Shown here piece by piece: positions 42,309-50,114 of a stretch of DNA of 64,000 nucleotides (within the stretch, counting starts at the first letter, position 1; every line of letters begins with the position of its first letter). Made by a program: the position numbers and the translations under genes. The notes under the pieces are model-generated. The model was not told where the DNA came from. It worked only from the letters and a program-made list of their open reading frames with translations, and did not search any database. Source of the stretch: Bacteroidales bacterium (GTDB lineage Bacteria; Bacteroidota; Bacteroidia; Bacteroidales; F082); NCBI GenBank assembly GCA_013141455.1, contig JABFQW010000021.1:1-64000 (forward strand), given 5' to 3'.

Positions 42309-42890
42309 TTATTCGTTAAAAAGTCTAAACTCAACTTCTATTGGTATTTGTCCAGCAAATTTCTCCCTCACAAGGCATTGATATTTTAAATATTTACCAT
42401 AGTTATTAATACGACTCCATGGAATATCAATTTTTGGAATTCCGCGTTTGACAAGCTTTTCCTGAATAATATTATCAATGGGGAAATGGAAATATTCATA
42501 GTTCCGTGAAATGCCTTTTATACGATTTTCTCCCAGCGCGAACAAATACTTTAAAGTCATATTGATCCATTTTTGTGCTTGTCCTATATACAACGGATGA
42601 TTCGAAATATCTTGAAATGCCTTGACTAATTCTGCACACTTGGTTTCATGCCATCTATCAAAATCATCTTGATTTTTGAAAGTCATGGTTAGTAATTCAA
42701 GTACAATTTTTTTCATAACACTTTTCAAATCATTTAGCTTGTCATCCGATTGCTCTTTCCCAATTCCATGAAGTGTTCTGTTAAAGTCAAGATAAGCCCT
42801 GTCGATTGCGGCGTTTTCCAAATCTGTACTCGGGCTTAGGTAACAACGAATCCAAAAATTCTCAAGATCTTTTTGAGTCAGTGTTGTCAT
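42309..42890 (-). CDS. unknown protein in an accessory spot
   Basis: A 193-residue soluble, mostly helical protein with no signal peptide. Noted words: TQKDLENFWIRCYLSPSTDLENAAIDRAYLDFNRTLHG, DRWHETKCAELVKAF, IGQAQKWINMTLKYLFALGE (about 112-131) and NYEYFHFPIDNIIQEKLVKRGIPKIDIPWSRI. I do not recognise a named family; the QAQKWINMTLKYL helix appears in small uncharacterised proteins of mobile or defence spots as far as I recall. It is followed (in its own reading direction, upstream side) by the REP/RAYT element and a broken rhuM-like gene, so its presence is likely strain-specific. Confidence 0.6.
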   Translation of the reverse strand: MTTLTQKDLENFWIRCYLSPSTDLENAAIDRAYLDFNRTLHGIGKEQSDDKLNDLKSVMKKIVLELLTMTFKNQDDFDRWHETKCAELVKAFQDISNHPLYIGQAQKWINMTLKYLFALGENRIKGISRNYEYFHFPIDNIIQEKLVKRGIPKIDIPWSRINNYGKYLKYQCLVREKFAGQIPIEVEFRLFNE

Positions 42891-42931
42891 GTGTATTTAT
42901 GTTTAAATTACTATTCAACCATTGTCTGATC

Positions 42932-43137
42932 CTCGCTGCCGCGCGAATCCTTTCGTAACACTATAAATCCCCTCGCTGCCGCGCGAACAGTTTCACCGCA
43001 GGTAATCCTTTCGCGTGGCTCTATAAATTCACAACAATTACATCATTAAGCAATCCCTTTTCACTCGCTGCCGCGCGAATCCTTTCGCGTGGCTCTATAA
43101 ATCCACCACAATTACATCATTAAGCAATCCTTTTTCT
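42932..43137. repeat. REP-like hairpin cluster with a duplicated 75-bp unit
   Basis: CTCGCTGCCGCGCGAA occurs at 42933-42948, 42973-42988 and 43064-43079. The full hairpin (GCCGCGCGAA / TTCGCGTGGC, 4-nt loop TCCT, one G-T pair) is complete at 43070-43093. The word TCGCGTGGCTCTATAAAT is at 43011-43028 and 43086-43103, and the last codons of the transposase gene (CATCATTAAGCAATCC on the plus strand) recur at 43041 and 43116, a period of 75 bp. Confidence 0.88.
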
Positions 43138-43652
43138 CCGCTATAGTCTCTGGCACTACTATAAACATAATCTTCAGCCCGATAGACCAAGCCTTCTGCT
43201 ACCGGATTGTTGTGGATATAATTGATTTTTTCGGCAATTACTTTGTTGCTCCACAATTCTATTGGTTTGTTGTCATGCCTCCAAAATTGATACTTATTTA
43301 CATTTGAGGTTTGGTCAGCAGCTTTTTTAAATTGTTCAAGCAACCAATCCTTTCTGCTTTCCTTTGGATTATCGATGATTGCCTTTATGATTTCCCTGCT
43401 TGTAAACCTTTTTAAATCGCCCAATAAATCCTCAGGCTTATGCTCACCAACACTCCTGAAAACCAAATGGACGTGGTTTGTCATTATGCACCAGGCAAAT
43501 ATTTCCATCCCTTTGTTTTGCTGGCTAAAGCTAAGGCTCTTCAAAACAATGTCTTTGTACTCATTTCTTGTAAAAACATCAATCCATTCCACTACAGCAA
43601 AACTTACAAAGTATGCTGATTCTGAATTATGGAATTTATAATTACGGCTCAT
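43095..43652 (-). CDS. REP-associated tyrosine transposase (RAYT, Y1/HUH type)
   Basis: A 185-residue single-strand DNA transposase of the IS200-related HUH class. The metal-binding pair is His60 and His62 in MTNHVHLVFR, and the catalytic Tyr145 lies in EKINYIHNNPVAEGLV, both typical of RAYTs. The start SRNYKFHNSESAYFVSFAVVEWIDVFTR and WRHDNKPIELWSNKVIAEKI are family text. Length is complete. RAYTs are thought to spread REP hairpins; matching hairpins flank this gene on both sides. Its ATG overlaps the TGA of the broken rhuM-like frame (ATGA), so it may now be translated by coupling from that gene. Confidence 0.95.
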   Translation of the reverse strand: MSRNYKFHNSESAYFVSFAVVEWIDVFTRNEYKDIVLKSLSFSQQNKGMEIFAWCIMTNHVHLVFRSVGEHKPEDLLGDLKRFTSREIIKAIIDNPKESRKDWLLEQFKKAADQTSNVNKYQFWRHDNKPIELWSNKVIAEKINYIHNNPVAEGLVYRAEDYVYSSARDYSGEKGLLNDVIVVDL

Positions 43653-44230
43653 CCAGCAAATGTATTAAATATCACTCCACCACGCGAAAGGATTCGCGCG
43701 GTAGCGGTAGCGGGGGCATATGCATAATCTGATATAATTCTCAATAACCCGGCACTTTCATCGCCTGTAAGTTCTTTTTGATTAAGTACATTACCAAGTA
43801 TCTGAACTGATTTTCTGAGTTCTTGTAACAGTTCATTTTGCTTCGTTAATCGTTTCTCATTGATTGAGTACCCCTGTATCAGGTATTCTTTTAAAATTTT
43901 GTTCGCCCAAATTCTAAATTGAATGCCCTTTTTCGAATTAACTCTATATCCTACAGAGATGATTGCGTCAAGATTATACAATTTAATTCTTCTATTTATC
44001 TTTCTCTTGCCTTCATTTTGAACTACCGAGGAATCCTCGGTAGTTGAAGCTTCATCCAACTCACCTGATTCAAAAATATTTCGCAAATGGAGACCAATCG
44101 TATCAGTGTCTTTAGCAAATAACTGAGCAATCTGCTTTTGTGACAGCCAAACAGTTTCATTGTTAAATTGAACAGTTACTTCAGACTTCCCATCCTCTGA
44201 CTTGTATATTTCGATATTGGAGCTATTCAT
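43649..44230 (-). pseudogene. rhuM-like gene cut by the RAYT/REP element
   Basis: From the ATG complementary to 44228-44230 the product has 193 residues (an upstream TTG is in frame). The first 168 match the virulence RhuM family: YKSEDGKSEVTVQFNNETVWLSQKQIAQLFAKDTDTIGLHLRNIFESGELDE, then RRIKLYNLDAIISVGYRVNSKKGIQFRIWANKILKEYLIQGYSINEKRL, then GLLRIISDYAYA. Full members continue with a LDxLDxYDHQ-type segment and about 100-150 more residues. Here the match ends at DYAYA and the REP sequence supplies a foreign tail (PATATARILSRGGV...) before TGA. The lost 3' part is not found on the far side of the element, so a deletion came with or after insertion. A naturally short RhuM variant is less likely. 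Confidence 0.75.
43680..43706. repeat. right inverted REP-like copy
   Basis: Inverse of 43066-43092 with one mismatch; begins CCACGCGAAAGGATTCGCGC. A direct GGTAGC/GGTAGC pair follows at 43700-43712. Confidence 0.88.
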
Positions 44231-44327
44231 CTTTTGCAATTTGTCTTAAAATCGTAAATCTTAAAGTAGATAAAAGAGTAATTTCTCATCGCTTTTTACT
44301 TCAAACCCCTCATCCTTTCCCATCATT

Positions 44328-45773
44328 CTAATAAACCAGCGTCTGAATCGATCGTGCAGGGCTCACCACTTCCACGGCATTACCTTCAACCCAAAGGAAA
44401 TACGAAACTTTTTCGTCACCGGCATTCATCACAACCACGGCTGTTTTGCCATCGGTATTTACAAATGCCGTTGCCAGCAGCGAACTGCGGCTTGGCGAAC
44501 AGGCTAATCTTTTTGCTCCCGGACGGATAAATTTCGAAAAGTGTCCGATATAATAGTATTCGTTGGTATAAATCAGTTCTCCGATTTTGGTATTGCCATG
44601 GATAGGAGCAAAACAAAGGTTCATCACATGGTTCGGGCCGCCGGTTTCATCGAGCAGGATGTTCCAGTCGGTGAAACCAACACAACCGTTGTTAAAATCA
44701 TTGATGATGGCACGTCCATATAATTCGCCTAAGTTCCAGTCGTTCACCTTGTTGATGTCGAAACTCTCTTTGCAGCCTTCGGTAAATAGCAGATTGGTAT
44801 TCGGAAAAGCCTGGTTCACCACTTTCACATTGTCGAACATGGGTGCGCCACCGCTCCAGGGTTCGTACCAGTGAAATCCGATTCCCCACACATATTTGGC
44901 TGCTTCAGGATCGTTCAACATGACTGAAGTACGTTGTAACAACAAATCACGGTTGTGATCCCAGGCGATAATCTTTTTTTCGCCATACCCTTCGCGCTGC
45001 ATGGTTGGCCCTAAATAATTCTTTAAGAAATCCCTTTCTTCTTCGGCTGTGTAGATGCACGATTCCCATTTCTGGGTAGCCATGGGTTCGTTTTGTATCG
45101 AGATGCCCCAGATCGGGATGCCTTCCTTTTCGTAAGCTTTAATAAATTGGGTATAATAATTTGCCCATGACTGATAGTAATCGGGAAGCAATGAACCTCC
45201 ACGCAACATAGTATTATTGCTTTTCATGAAAGCCGGCGGGCTCCATGGACTCGCATACAAGGTGATTGGTTTTCCGGCTGTTTCGAGCGCCCTTTTAATC
45301 ATAGGAACCCTGAACATCCTATCATGTGCGATGGTGAATGTTTTCAGTTCTTTGTCGCCTTCTTCAATATACGTATAGCTGCCGCTCGAAAAATCACAAC
45401 TGTGAATCGTTGTACGAAGCAACGAATACCCGATTCCTTTTTCGGCATCAAAATATGCTGTCATGAACTCCTGCTGTTTGTCGGCAGGCAGTTTGGCAAA
45501 AGTTTCAGCCGAAGCATCGGTGATTGCTCCGCCGATTCCAAGCAGTGTCTGGAAAGTAACGGATGGCTCAACAAACACACAGGTTTGTGTTTCGAGTGGT
45601 TGATTCATGGGTCTGAATTCAAACTCACCCGTTACCGACAGGCGTGAATCCGTGTTTTCGGCAGTGGTATAAACGACTACTTTTTTTGTTTCCGAAACGC
45701 CCGAAACAGTCTGAATCTGAGCAAATAAACTAACAGCGAACAAGGCCGGTACAAGGAGAATAAGTTTTTTCAT
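44328..45773 (-). CDS. secreted GH30 glycoside hydrolase (glucosylceramidase-like)
   Basis: A 481-residue exported enzyme. Signal peptide 1-19 (ends SLFAQ). The (beta/alpha)8 domain shows FQTLLGIGGAITDASAETFAKL (75-96), YSLLRTTIHSCDFSSGSYTY, ASPWSPPAFMKSNNTMLRGG, the acid/base Glu229 in GISIQNEPMA and the nucleophile Glu332 in LLFTEGCKES; the short beta-sandwich typical of GH30 closes the chain. Bacteroidota members split beta-1,6-glucans or beta-glucosides; which one here cannot be read from sequence. It stands alone, without SusCD, between the accessory spot and the U32 gene. Confidence 0.94.
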   Translation of the reverse strand: MKKLILLVPALFAVSLFAQIQTVSGVSETKKVVVYTTAENTDSRLSVTGEFEFRPMNQPLETQTCVFVEPSVTFQTLLGIGGAITDASAETFAKLPADKQQEFMTAYFDAEKGIGYSLLRTTIHSCDFSSGSYTYIEEGDKELKTFTIAHDRMFRVPMIKRALETAGKPITLYASPWSPPAFMKSNNTMLRGGSLLPDYYQSWANYYTQFIKAYEKEGIPIWGISIQNEPMATQKWESCIYTAEEERDFLKNYLGPTMQREGYGEKKIIAWDHNRDLLLQRTSVMLNDPEAAKYVWGIGFHWYEPWSGGAPMFDNVKVVNQAFPNTNLLFTEGCKESFDINKVNDWNLGELYGRAIINDFNNGCVGFTDWNILLDETGGPNHVMNLCFAPIHGNTKIGELIYTNEYYYIGHFSKFIRPGAKRLACSPSRSSLLATAFVNTDGKTAVVVMNAGDEKVSYFLWVEGNAVEVVSPARSIQTLVY

Positions 45774-46111
45774 GATTTTAAATTATGAGCGATAAAATTA
45801 GTACTTATCAGGCACACTCGGGTTAAGTCGGCAAAGATTTCGGCGATTTAGGAACAGCATTGAGCGCCTCAGGGCTTTGCCGTTACACAAAGTTGCACAA
45901 GGAAGGCTCAAAGTTTCACAAAGAAATATTCTCATCCGCATCAATTTTTTCCTCTGTGTCTTTCGTGACTCCTTTGTGTCTTTTGTGGTGCAGCTCCGGG
46001 CCTTAGTTATTACACAAAGTTGCGCAATGAAAAAAACACAAACGGTCGCTCATCTTGCCGTTGCAAAACACAGAATTAACGACAATTGGTTATTTTCAGT
46101 AATTTTGCAGC
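45774..46111. repeat. intergenic stretch with CACAAAG-type repeats
   Basis: No gene is seen. TTACACAAAGTTGC occurs at 45883-45896 and again at 46010-46023, and CTTTGTGTC / GACACAAAG-type words lie between them in both directions. The stretch resembles the degenerate repeats near the GxxExxY remnant at 5.5 kb. It ends in the -7-like box of the U32 gene. Confidence 0.6.
46100..46107 (+). promoter_or_regulatory. -7 box directly before the U32 gene
   Basis: TAATTTTG ends 4 bp before the ATG at 46112, so the transcript would start at or next to the start codon (leaderless). No clear -33 word was found at the right distance. Confidence 0.35.
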
Positions 46112-47365
46112 ATGAAACACATCGAAATCATGTCGCCCGCTGGCTCTTACGAAGCCCTGATGGCGGCTGTTCAGGCCGGTGCCGGATCGGTTTATTTCGG
46201 CGTTGGCAAATTGAATATGCGATCAAAATCATCGCAAAATTTTACCCTTGATGACCTGGCACAGATTTCAACTATCTGCCGGCAAAACAATATCAAAAGC
46301 TACGTAACGATTAATACGGTTGTCTTCGATTCCGAACTCGACGAAATGCGTCAATTGATCGATGCCGTAAAACAAAATTCGATAACCGCCATCATCGCAT
46401 CCGATCAGGCAGTGATACAATATGCACGCAAACAAAGTGTTGAAGTGCATCTTTCAACCCAAACCAATGTCACCAATATCGAAGCCGTCAGGTTTTATGC
46501 CCGGTTTGCCGATGTAATGGTCACGGCCCGCGAACTCACTATCGATCAGGTGAGCGCGATCACTAAAGCCATTCACGACGAAAAGATCACCGGCCCGAAA
46601 GGTGAATTAATCCGGATAGAAGTTTTTGTTCATGGCGCACTCTGCATGGCCGTTTCAGGTAAATGTTATATGAGTCTGGACATGCTTAATTCATCGGCCA
46701 ACCGTGGCGCCTGTCTGCAACCCTGTCGTCGCACCTACAATGTAAAAGACAGCGATCAGGAAGTGGAGATGGAAATCGACAACGAATATATCATGTCGCC
46801 AAAAGACCTGAACACCTTGGCTTTTCTTGATAAGATAATTGATGCCGGTGTCGAAGTATTGAAAATTGAAGGCCGTGGCCGCTCGCCTGAATATGTGAAA
46901 ACTGTTACAACCGTTTACCACGAAGCTGTTGAATCAGTGCTGGCCGGAAATTTCACCACCGGAAAGGTGGAGCAATGGAATACCCGGTTACAATCGGTTT
47001 ACAACCGTGGCTTCTGGGACGGCTATTATCTTGGAAAGAAAATCGGCGAATGGACCGAAAACTATGGTTCACAGGCAACCGATCGGAAGGTGTTTGTCGG
47101 GACAATCAATAATTTCTTTGGCAAACTGAACGTGGCCGAAGTAAAAATGGAAACACAATCGCTATCGGTAAACGATAAAATACTGATCATCGGGCCGACA
47201 ACAGGCGTATATGAAGGAACAGTTTCGGAAATAAGGGTGGAACTTCAATCCGTCGCCTCGACAAAAAAAGGCGAACATTGTTCTATCCCGCTAACTGATA
47301 TCGTAAGACGCGGTGATAAGGTTTATAAATTAGTTGCAGCTTCCATACTCGAAAAAGCATTATGA
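46112..47365 (+). CDS. U32 family protein (RNA-hydroxylation/peptidase U32 family)
   Basis: A 417-residue cytoplasmic protein. Opening IEIMSPAGSYEALMAAVQAGAGSVYFGVGKLNMR and the family signature EVFVHGALCMAVSGKCYMSLDMLNSSANRGACLQPCRRTY (about 170-210, four conserved Cys) are plain, with STQTNVTN and ELTIDQVSAI between. The family is named for collagenase activity, but E. coli members RlhA and TrhP act in hydroxylating rRNA and tRNA (known), and the cysteines probably hold a metal cluster. This 417-residue form has a short C-terminal beta-barrel. It overlaps the PHP gene by 4 bp, and mnmA lies nearby. Confidence 0.93.
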   Translation: MKHIEIMSPAGSYEALMAAVQAGAGSVYFGVGKLNMRSKSSQNFTLDDLAQISTICRQNNIKSYVTINTVVFDSELDEMRQLIDAVKQNSITAIIASDQAVIQYARKQSVEVHLSTQTNVTNIEAVRFYARFADVMVTARELTIDQVSAITKAIHDEKITGPKGELIRIEVFVHGALCMAVSGKCYMSLDMLNSSANRGACLQPCRRTYNVKDSDQEVEMEIDNEYIMSPKDLNTLAFLDKIIDAGVEVLKIEGRGRSPEYVKTVTTVYHEAVESVLAGNFTTGKVEQWNTRLQSVYNRGFWDGYYLGKKIGEWTENYGSQATDRKVFVGTINNFFGKLNVAEVKMETQSLSVNDKILIIGPTTGVYEGTVSEIRVELQSVASTKKGEHCSIPLTDIVRRGDKVYKLVAASILEKAL

Positions 47366-48210
47366 CAGGCTTTAACTTTCACATGCATACCAACTTCAGC
47401 GATGGAGGCAAACCGGCCGAAAATTATGTGCTTGAAGCTATCCGACAGGGAATGACCGACCTTGGTTTCACGGATCATGCACCTATGCCATTCAAAAATA
47501 CCTTTTCGATTCAACAAGGCCAATATACGTCCTATTGTTTGGAAATCAATCGATTGAAAAAACTGTATGCCGGCAGTTTGAATATATTTCTTGGACTCGA
47601 AATTGATTTCATCCCCGGCATGATGGAAAATTTCTCAGCATTGATCTGTGAAGGACAGCTCGATTACAGTATCGGTTCGGTTCACCTTGTCGGGACGGGG
47701 AATGAAGAAAACCTTTGGTTTACGGATGGTCCCAAAAGGGAAACCTATGACGAGGGTCTGAACGATTTTTTTGATGGCAACATCCGAAAAGCGGTGAAAG
47801 CATTCTATCATCAGACTAATCAAATGATTATGAGTCAGCCGTTTGATGTAATCGGACATTTCGATAAGGTGAAAATGCACAACCAAAACCGGTATTTCAC
47901 CGAAGATGAAAAATGGTATGTTGATCTGGTATTCGAAACCATCGACCTTATCAGGCAAAAAAACCTTATCGTTGAAGTGAATACACGTGGCATCTATAAA
48001 AAGCGTTCCGATAGTTTTTTCCCTTCAGCATTTATACTAAAAAGACTGAACGAACTTAAAATTCCTCTCATCATCAGTTCCGATGCACATAAGCCGGAAG
48101 AAATACAACTCCTGTTTGATGAAGCAGTTGAATCAGTAAGTGAAGCCGGGTATCATGAAATTATGCGATTCACAAAAAACGGCTGGGTCGGTGTTAATCT
48201 AATAATGTGA
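47362..48210 (+). CDS. PHP-domain phosphatase, histidinol-phosphatase-like
   Basis: A 282-residue TIM-like metallo-phosphatase of the PHP class. Metal ligands: FNFHMHTNFSDGG (His8, His10, Asp15), TDHAPMPF (His about 39), LGLEIDF (Glu about 79), SIGSVHLVG (His about 112), IGHFDKVKM (His about 172) and SSDAHKPEE (Asp/His about 240-242), the full set. Overall layout matches histidinol-phosphatase of the HisJ/HisK type (about 270). No other histidine genes are nearby, so another phosphate ester may be the real substrate. It begins in an ATGA overlap with the U32 gene, pointing to coupled translation. Confidence 0.87.
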   Translation: MTGFNFHMHTNFSDGGKPAENYVLEAIRQGMTDLGFTDHAPMPFKNTFSIQQGQYTSYCLEINRLKKLYAGSLNIFLGLEIDFIPGMMENFSALICEGQLDYSIGSVHLVGTGNEENLWFTDGPKRETYDEGLNDFFDGNIRKAVKAFYHQTNQMIMSQPFDVIGHFDKVKMHNQNRYFTEDEKWYVDLVFETIDLIRQKNLIVEVNTRGIYKKRSDSFFPSAFILKRLNELKIPLIISSDAHKPEEIQLLFDEAVESVSEAGYHEIMRFTKNGWVGVNLIM

Positions 48211-48260
48211 CAATCCGGTATTGGCACAATGAAAGTAGTCTGCAATAAAATTGAAATTAA

Positions 48261-48869
48261 ATGATTAATAAACAAGCTGTTACTAACGAAGAAATTCATC
48301 CTGTTCTGAAAAACAGATGGAGCCCGAGGGCATTTTCGGATATTGCGGTTGAAAACAGCAAAATTGTACGCATGTTTGAAGCAGCCCAATGGTCACCTTC
48401 GGCTTCAAACGAACAACCCTGGAGTTTTATCATCGGCCTGAAAGGTGATGAAACATACAATAAAATATACGATACATTGGTCGAATTCAATCAGTTGTGG
48501 GCCATCACCGCTCCTATCCTCATCTTAAATTGCGGCCGGACCATGAGCCTGAAAAATGCTGGTAAACCAAACACACATTTTATGTATGATGCCGGACAGG
48601 CAGCAGCACACTTAACTTTTCAGGCAAGTTCCGATGGACTTTTTGTTCACCAGATGGCAGGATTCGATGCCGAAAAAGCAGCAGAAGCTTTTATGTTACC
48701 AACCGATTTCGTTGCTCTTACTGTGATAGCAGTTGGCTACATTGGTGATCCCGAAGAATTACATCCCAACCTGAAAAAAATGGAATACAACAAACGCGAA
48801 AGACGCGATTTGTTGCAAACAGTTTTTTCAGGGAATTTTGGTGAACCATCCGGGTTGATCGCGCGTTAA
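48261..48869 (+). CDS. nitroreductase family protein
   Basis: A 202-residue FMN enzyme that reduces nitro groups or quinones with NAD(P)H. Seen: HPVLKNRWSPRAFSDIAVE (FMN-phosphate Arg/Ser-Arg region, about 13-31), AAQWSPSASNEQPWSFIIG (about 46-64), MYDAGQAAAHLTFQASSDGLFVHQMAGFD (about 114-142) and AVGYIGDPEELHPNLKKME, RRDLLQTVF at the end. Length is typical for the single-domain type. It lies 50 bp after the PHP gene on the same strand. The physiological substrate is unknown. Confidence 0.93.
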   Translation: MINKQAVTNEEIHPVLKNRWSPRAFSDIAVENSKIVRMFEAAQWSPSASNEQPWSFIIGLKGDETYNKIYDTLVEFNQLWAITAPILILNCGRTMSLKNAGKPNTHFMYDAGQAAAHLTFQASSDGLFVHQMAGFDAEKAAEAFMLPTDFVALTVIAVGYIGDPEELHPNLKKMEYNKRERRDLLQTVFSGNFGEPSGLIAR

Positions 48870-48904
48870 CTTACATACTTTTAAAAAATCAAATATATCT
48901 CACG

Positions 48905-49963
48905 ATGCAAATAGCTTCCTTAGTTTCAGGTGGTGTCGATAGCTCAGTAACCATTCCGCTGTTGAAGGAAAAAGGATACGATCCGGTAATCTTTTACATC
49001 AAAATAGGGATGGAAGATGAGCCGGGTTATGTGGATTGTCCGTCGGAGGAAGATATCGAAATCACCACGTATATTGCAAAAAAATACGGTTGTCGTTTCG
49101 AAATCGTCGATTTACAGAAAGAATATTGGCAAAATGTGGTCAGTTACACAATCGATAGTGTGAAAAAAGGATTTACGCCCAATCCGGATGTGATGTGCAA
49201 CCGGCTCATTAAATTCGGGAGTTTCGAAGATCGTTTTGGCAATCAGTTCGATAAAATAAGTACGGGTCATTACGCACGTGTCATTGAAAACGAAAAAGGT
49301 TTTTTCCTTGGTACGGCTGCCGATCCGGTGAAGGATCAGACCTATTTTCTTGGTCGGATTACCTATAACCAACTGAGTAAATTGGTGTTTCCGGTTGGTG
49401 ATTTATTAAAGCCCGAAGTGCGTAAAATCGCTGCCGAAATGCGATTACCAAGTGCACACCGACCCGATAGTCAGGGTATTTGTTTTTTGGGAAAAATCAA
49501 TTATAACGATTTCATTCGTCGTTATGCCGGCGAAAAAGAAGGAAAAATCATTGAACTCGAAACAGGGAAAATACTTGGAAAACACAAAGGATTCTGGTTT
49601 CATACCATCGGGCAACGTAAAGGACTCGGTTTGAGCGGCGGTCCATGGTTTGTTGTGAAAAAAGACATCAACGAAAACATCGTGTATGTTTCGAATGGAT
49701 ACGACCCTGTGAATCAGTATTCATCGACCATTAAACTTGCCGATTTTCAGTTGCTTCATCCTGATTTTCAATTGAATAATGGCGATAAAGTCCGGTTTAA
49801 AATCAGGCACCAGCCTGAGTTTAACCATGGAACCATAATTGTGGAACAGGATATTGTCACAATCAAGTCGGATGCACCAGTTTCGGGCGTTGCACCCGGG
49901 CAGTTTGGTGTGATGTATCATGAAACTGAATCAATTTGCCTTGGCAGTGGCGTAATTGATTGA
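48905..49963 (+). CDS. mnmA: tRNA-specific 2-thiouridylase
   Basis: A 352-residue enzyme that puts sulfur on U34 of tRNA-Gln, -Lys and -Glu. The ATP-binding PP-loop SGGVDSS lies at 8-14; catalytic Cys98 is in NPDVMCNRLIKFG and the partner Cys193 in DSQGICFLGKI; ISTGHYAR and KDQTYFLGRI are family text; the C-terminal beta-barrel ends VAPGQFGVMYHE. The E. coli enzyme is 368 residues. One of its targets, tRNA-Gln with a U34, is not the CTG isoacceptor found at 4.4 kb. Confidence 0.96.
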   Translation: MQIASLVSGGVDSSVTIPLLKEKGYDPVIFYIKIGMEDEPGYVDCPSEEDIEITTYIAKKYGCRFEIVDLQKEYWQNVVSYTIDSVKKGFTPNPDVMCNRLIKFGSFEDRFGNQFDKISTGHYARVIENEKGFFLGTAADPVKDQTYFLGRITYNQLSKLVFPVGDLLKPEVRKIAAEMRLPSAHRPDSQGICFLGKINYNDFIRRYAGEKEGKIIELETGKILGKHKGFWFHTIGQRKGLGLSGGPWFVVKKDINENIVYVSNGYDPVNQYSSTIKLADFQLLHPDFQLNNGDKVRFKIRHQPEFNHGTIIVEQDIVTIKSDAPVSGVAPGQFGVMYHETESICLGSGVID

Positions 49964-50065
49964 TATAAGTGTAAGCCTGGCAAAGCAATCTGTCTTGAAA
50001 ACTTCATAAAATTCTTCCACTACTGCCCGAACTTACCCATTACTGAATAAATTGGGTCAATTGAT

Positions 50066-50096
50066 TTTTATTTTGCTTGTCAATACATTACTTTTG
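50066..50096 (+). promoter_or_regulatory. promoter of the reg_prop kinase gene
   Basis: TTTT (50066-50069), 19-bp spacer, TACTTTTG (50089-50096). One mismatch in the -33 word; leader about 14 nt. Confidence 0.5.
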
Positions 50097-50114
50097 TTTG
50101 ACTAACCTGTTTCT

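Larger units (their letters stand above)
42932..43716 (-). mobile_element. RAYT/REP element (tyrosine transposase flanked by REP-like hairpins)
   Basis: A single Y1 transposase gene is bordered by the same palindromic sequence in opposite directions: left copy 43066-43092, right copy 43680-43706, alike in 26 of 27 positions. Further left are two more partial copies. The right edge falls inside a rhuM-like gene near 43716, at the point where the protein stops matching its family. This is the make-up of REP-associated transposase units; whether it still moves is unknown. Confidence 0.8.

Noticed and set aside
42932-43137. Possible CRISPR array in the hairpin cluster
   Set aside because: Repeats are uneven in spacing, and the spaces between them are themselves repeated (75-bp unit) and derive from the transposase gene end.
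43645-43675. The end of the rhuM-like frame (IFNTFAG) resembling a later RhuM segment (IYQTFxG)
   Set aside because: The similarity is five or six residues next to the transposase start and within element sequence; chance cannot be excluded, so no internal-deletion model was built on it.
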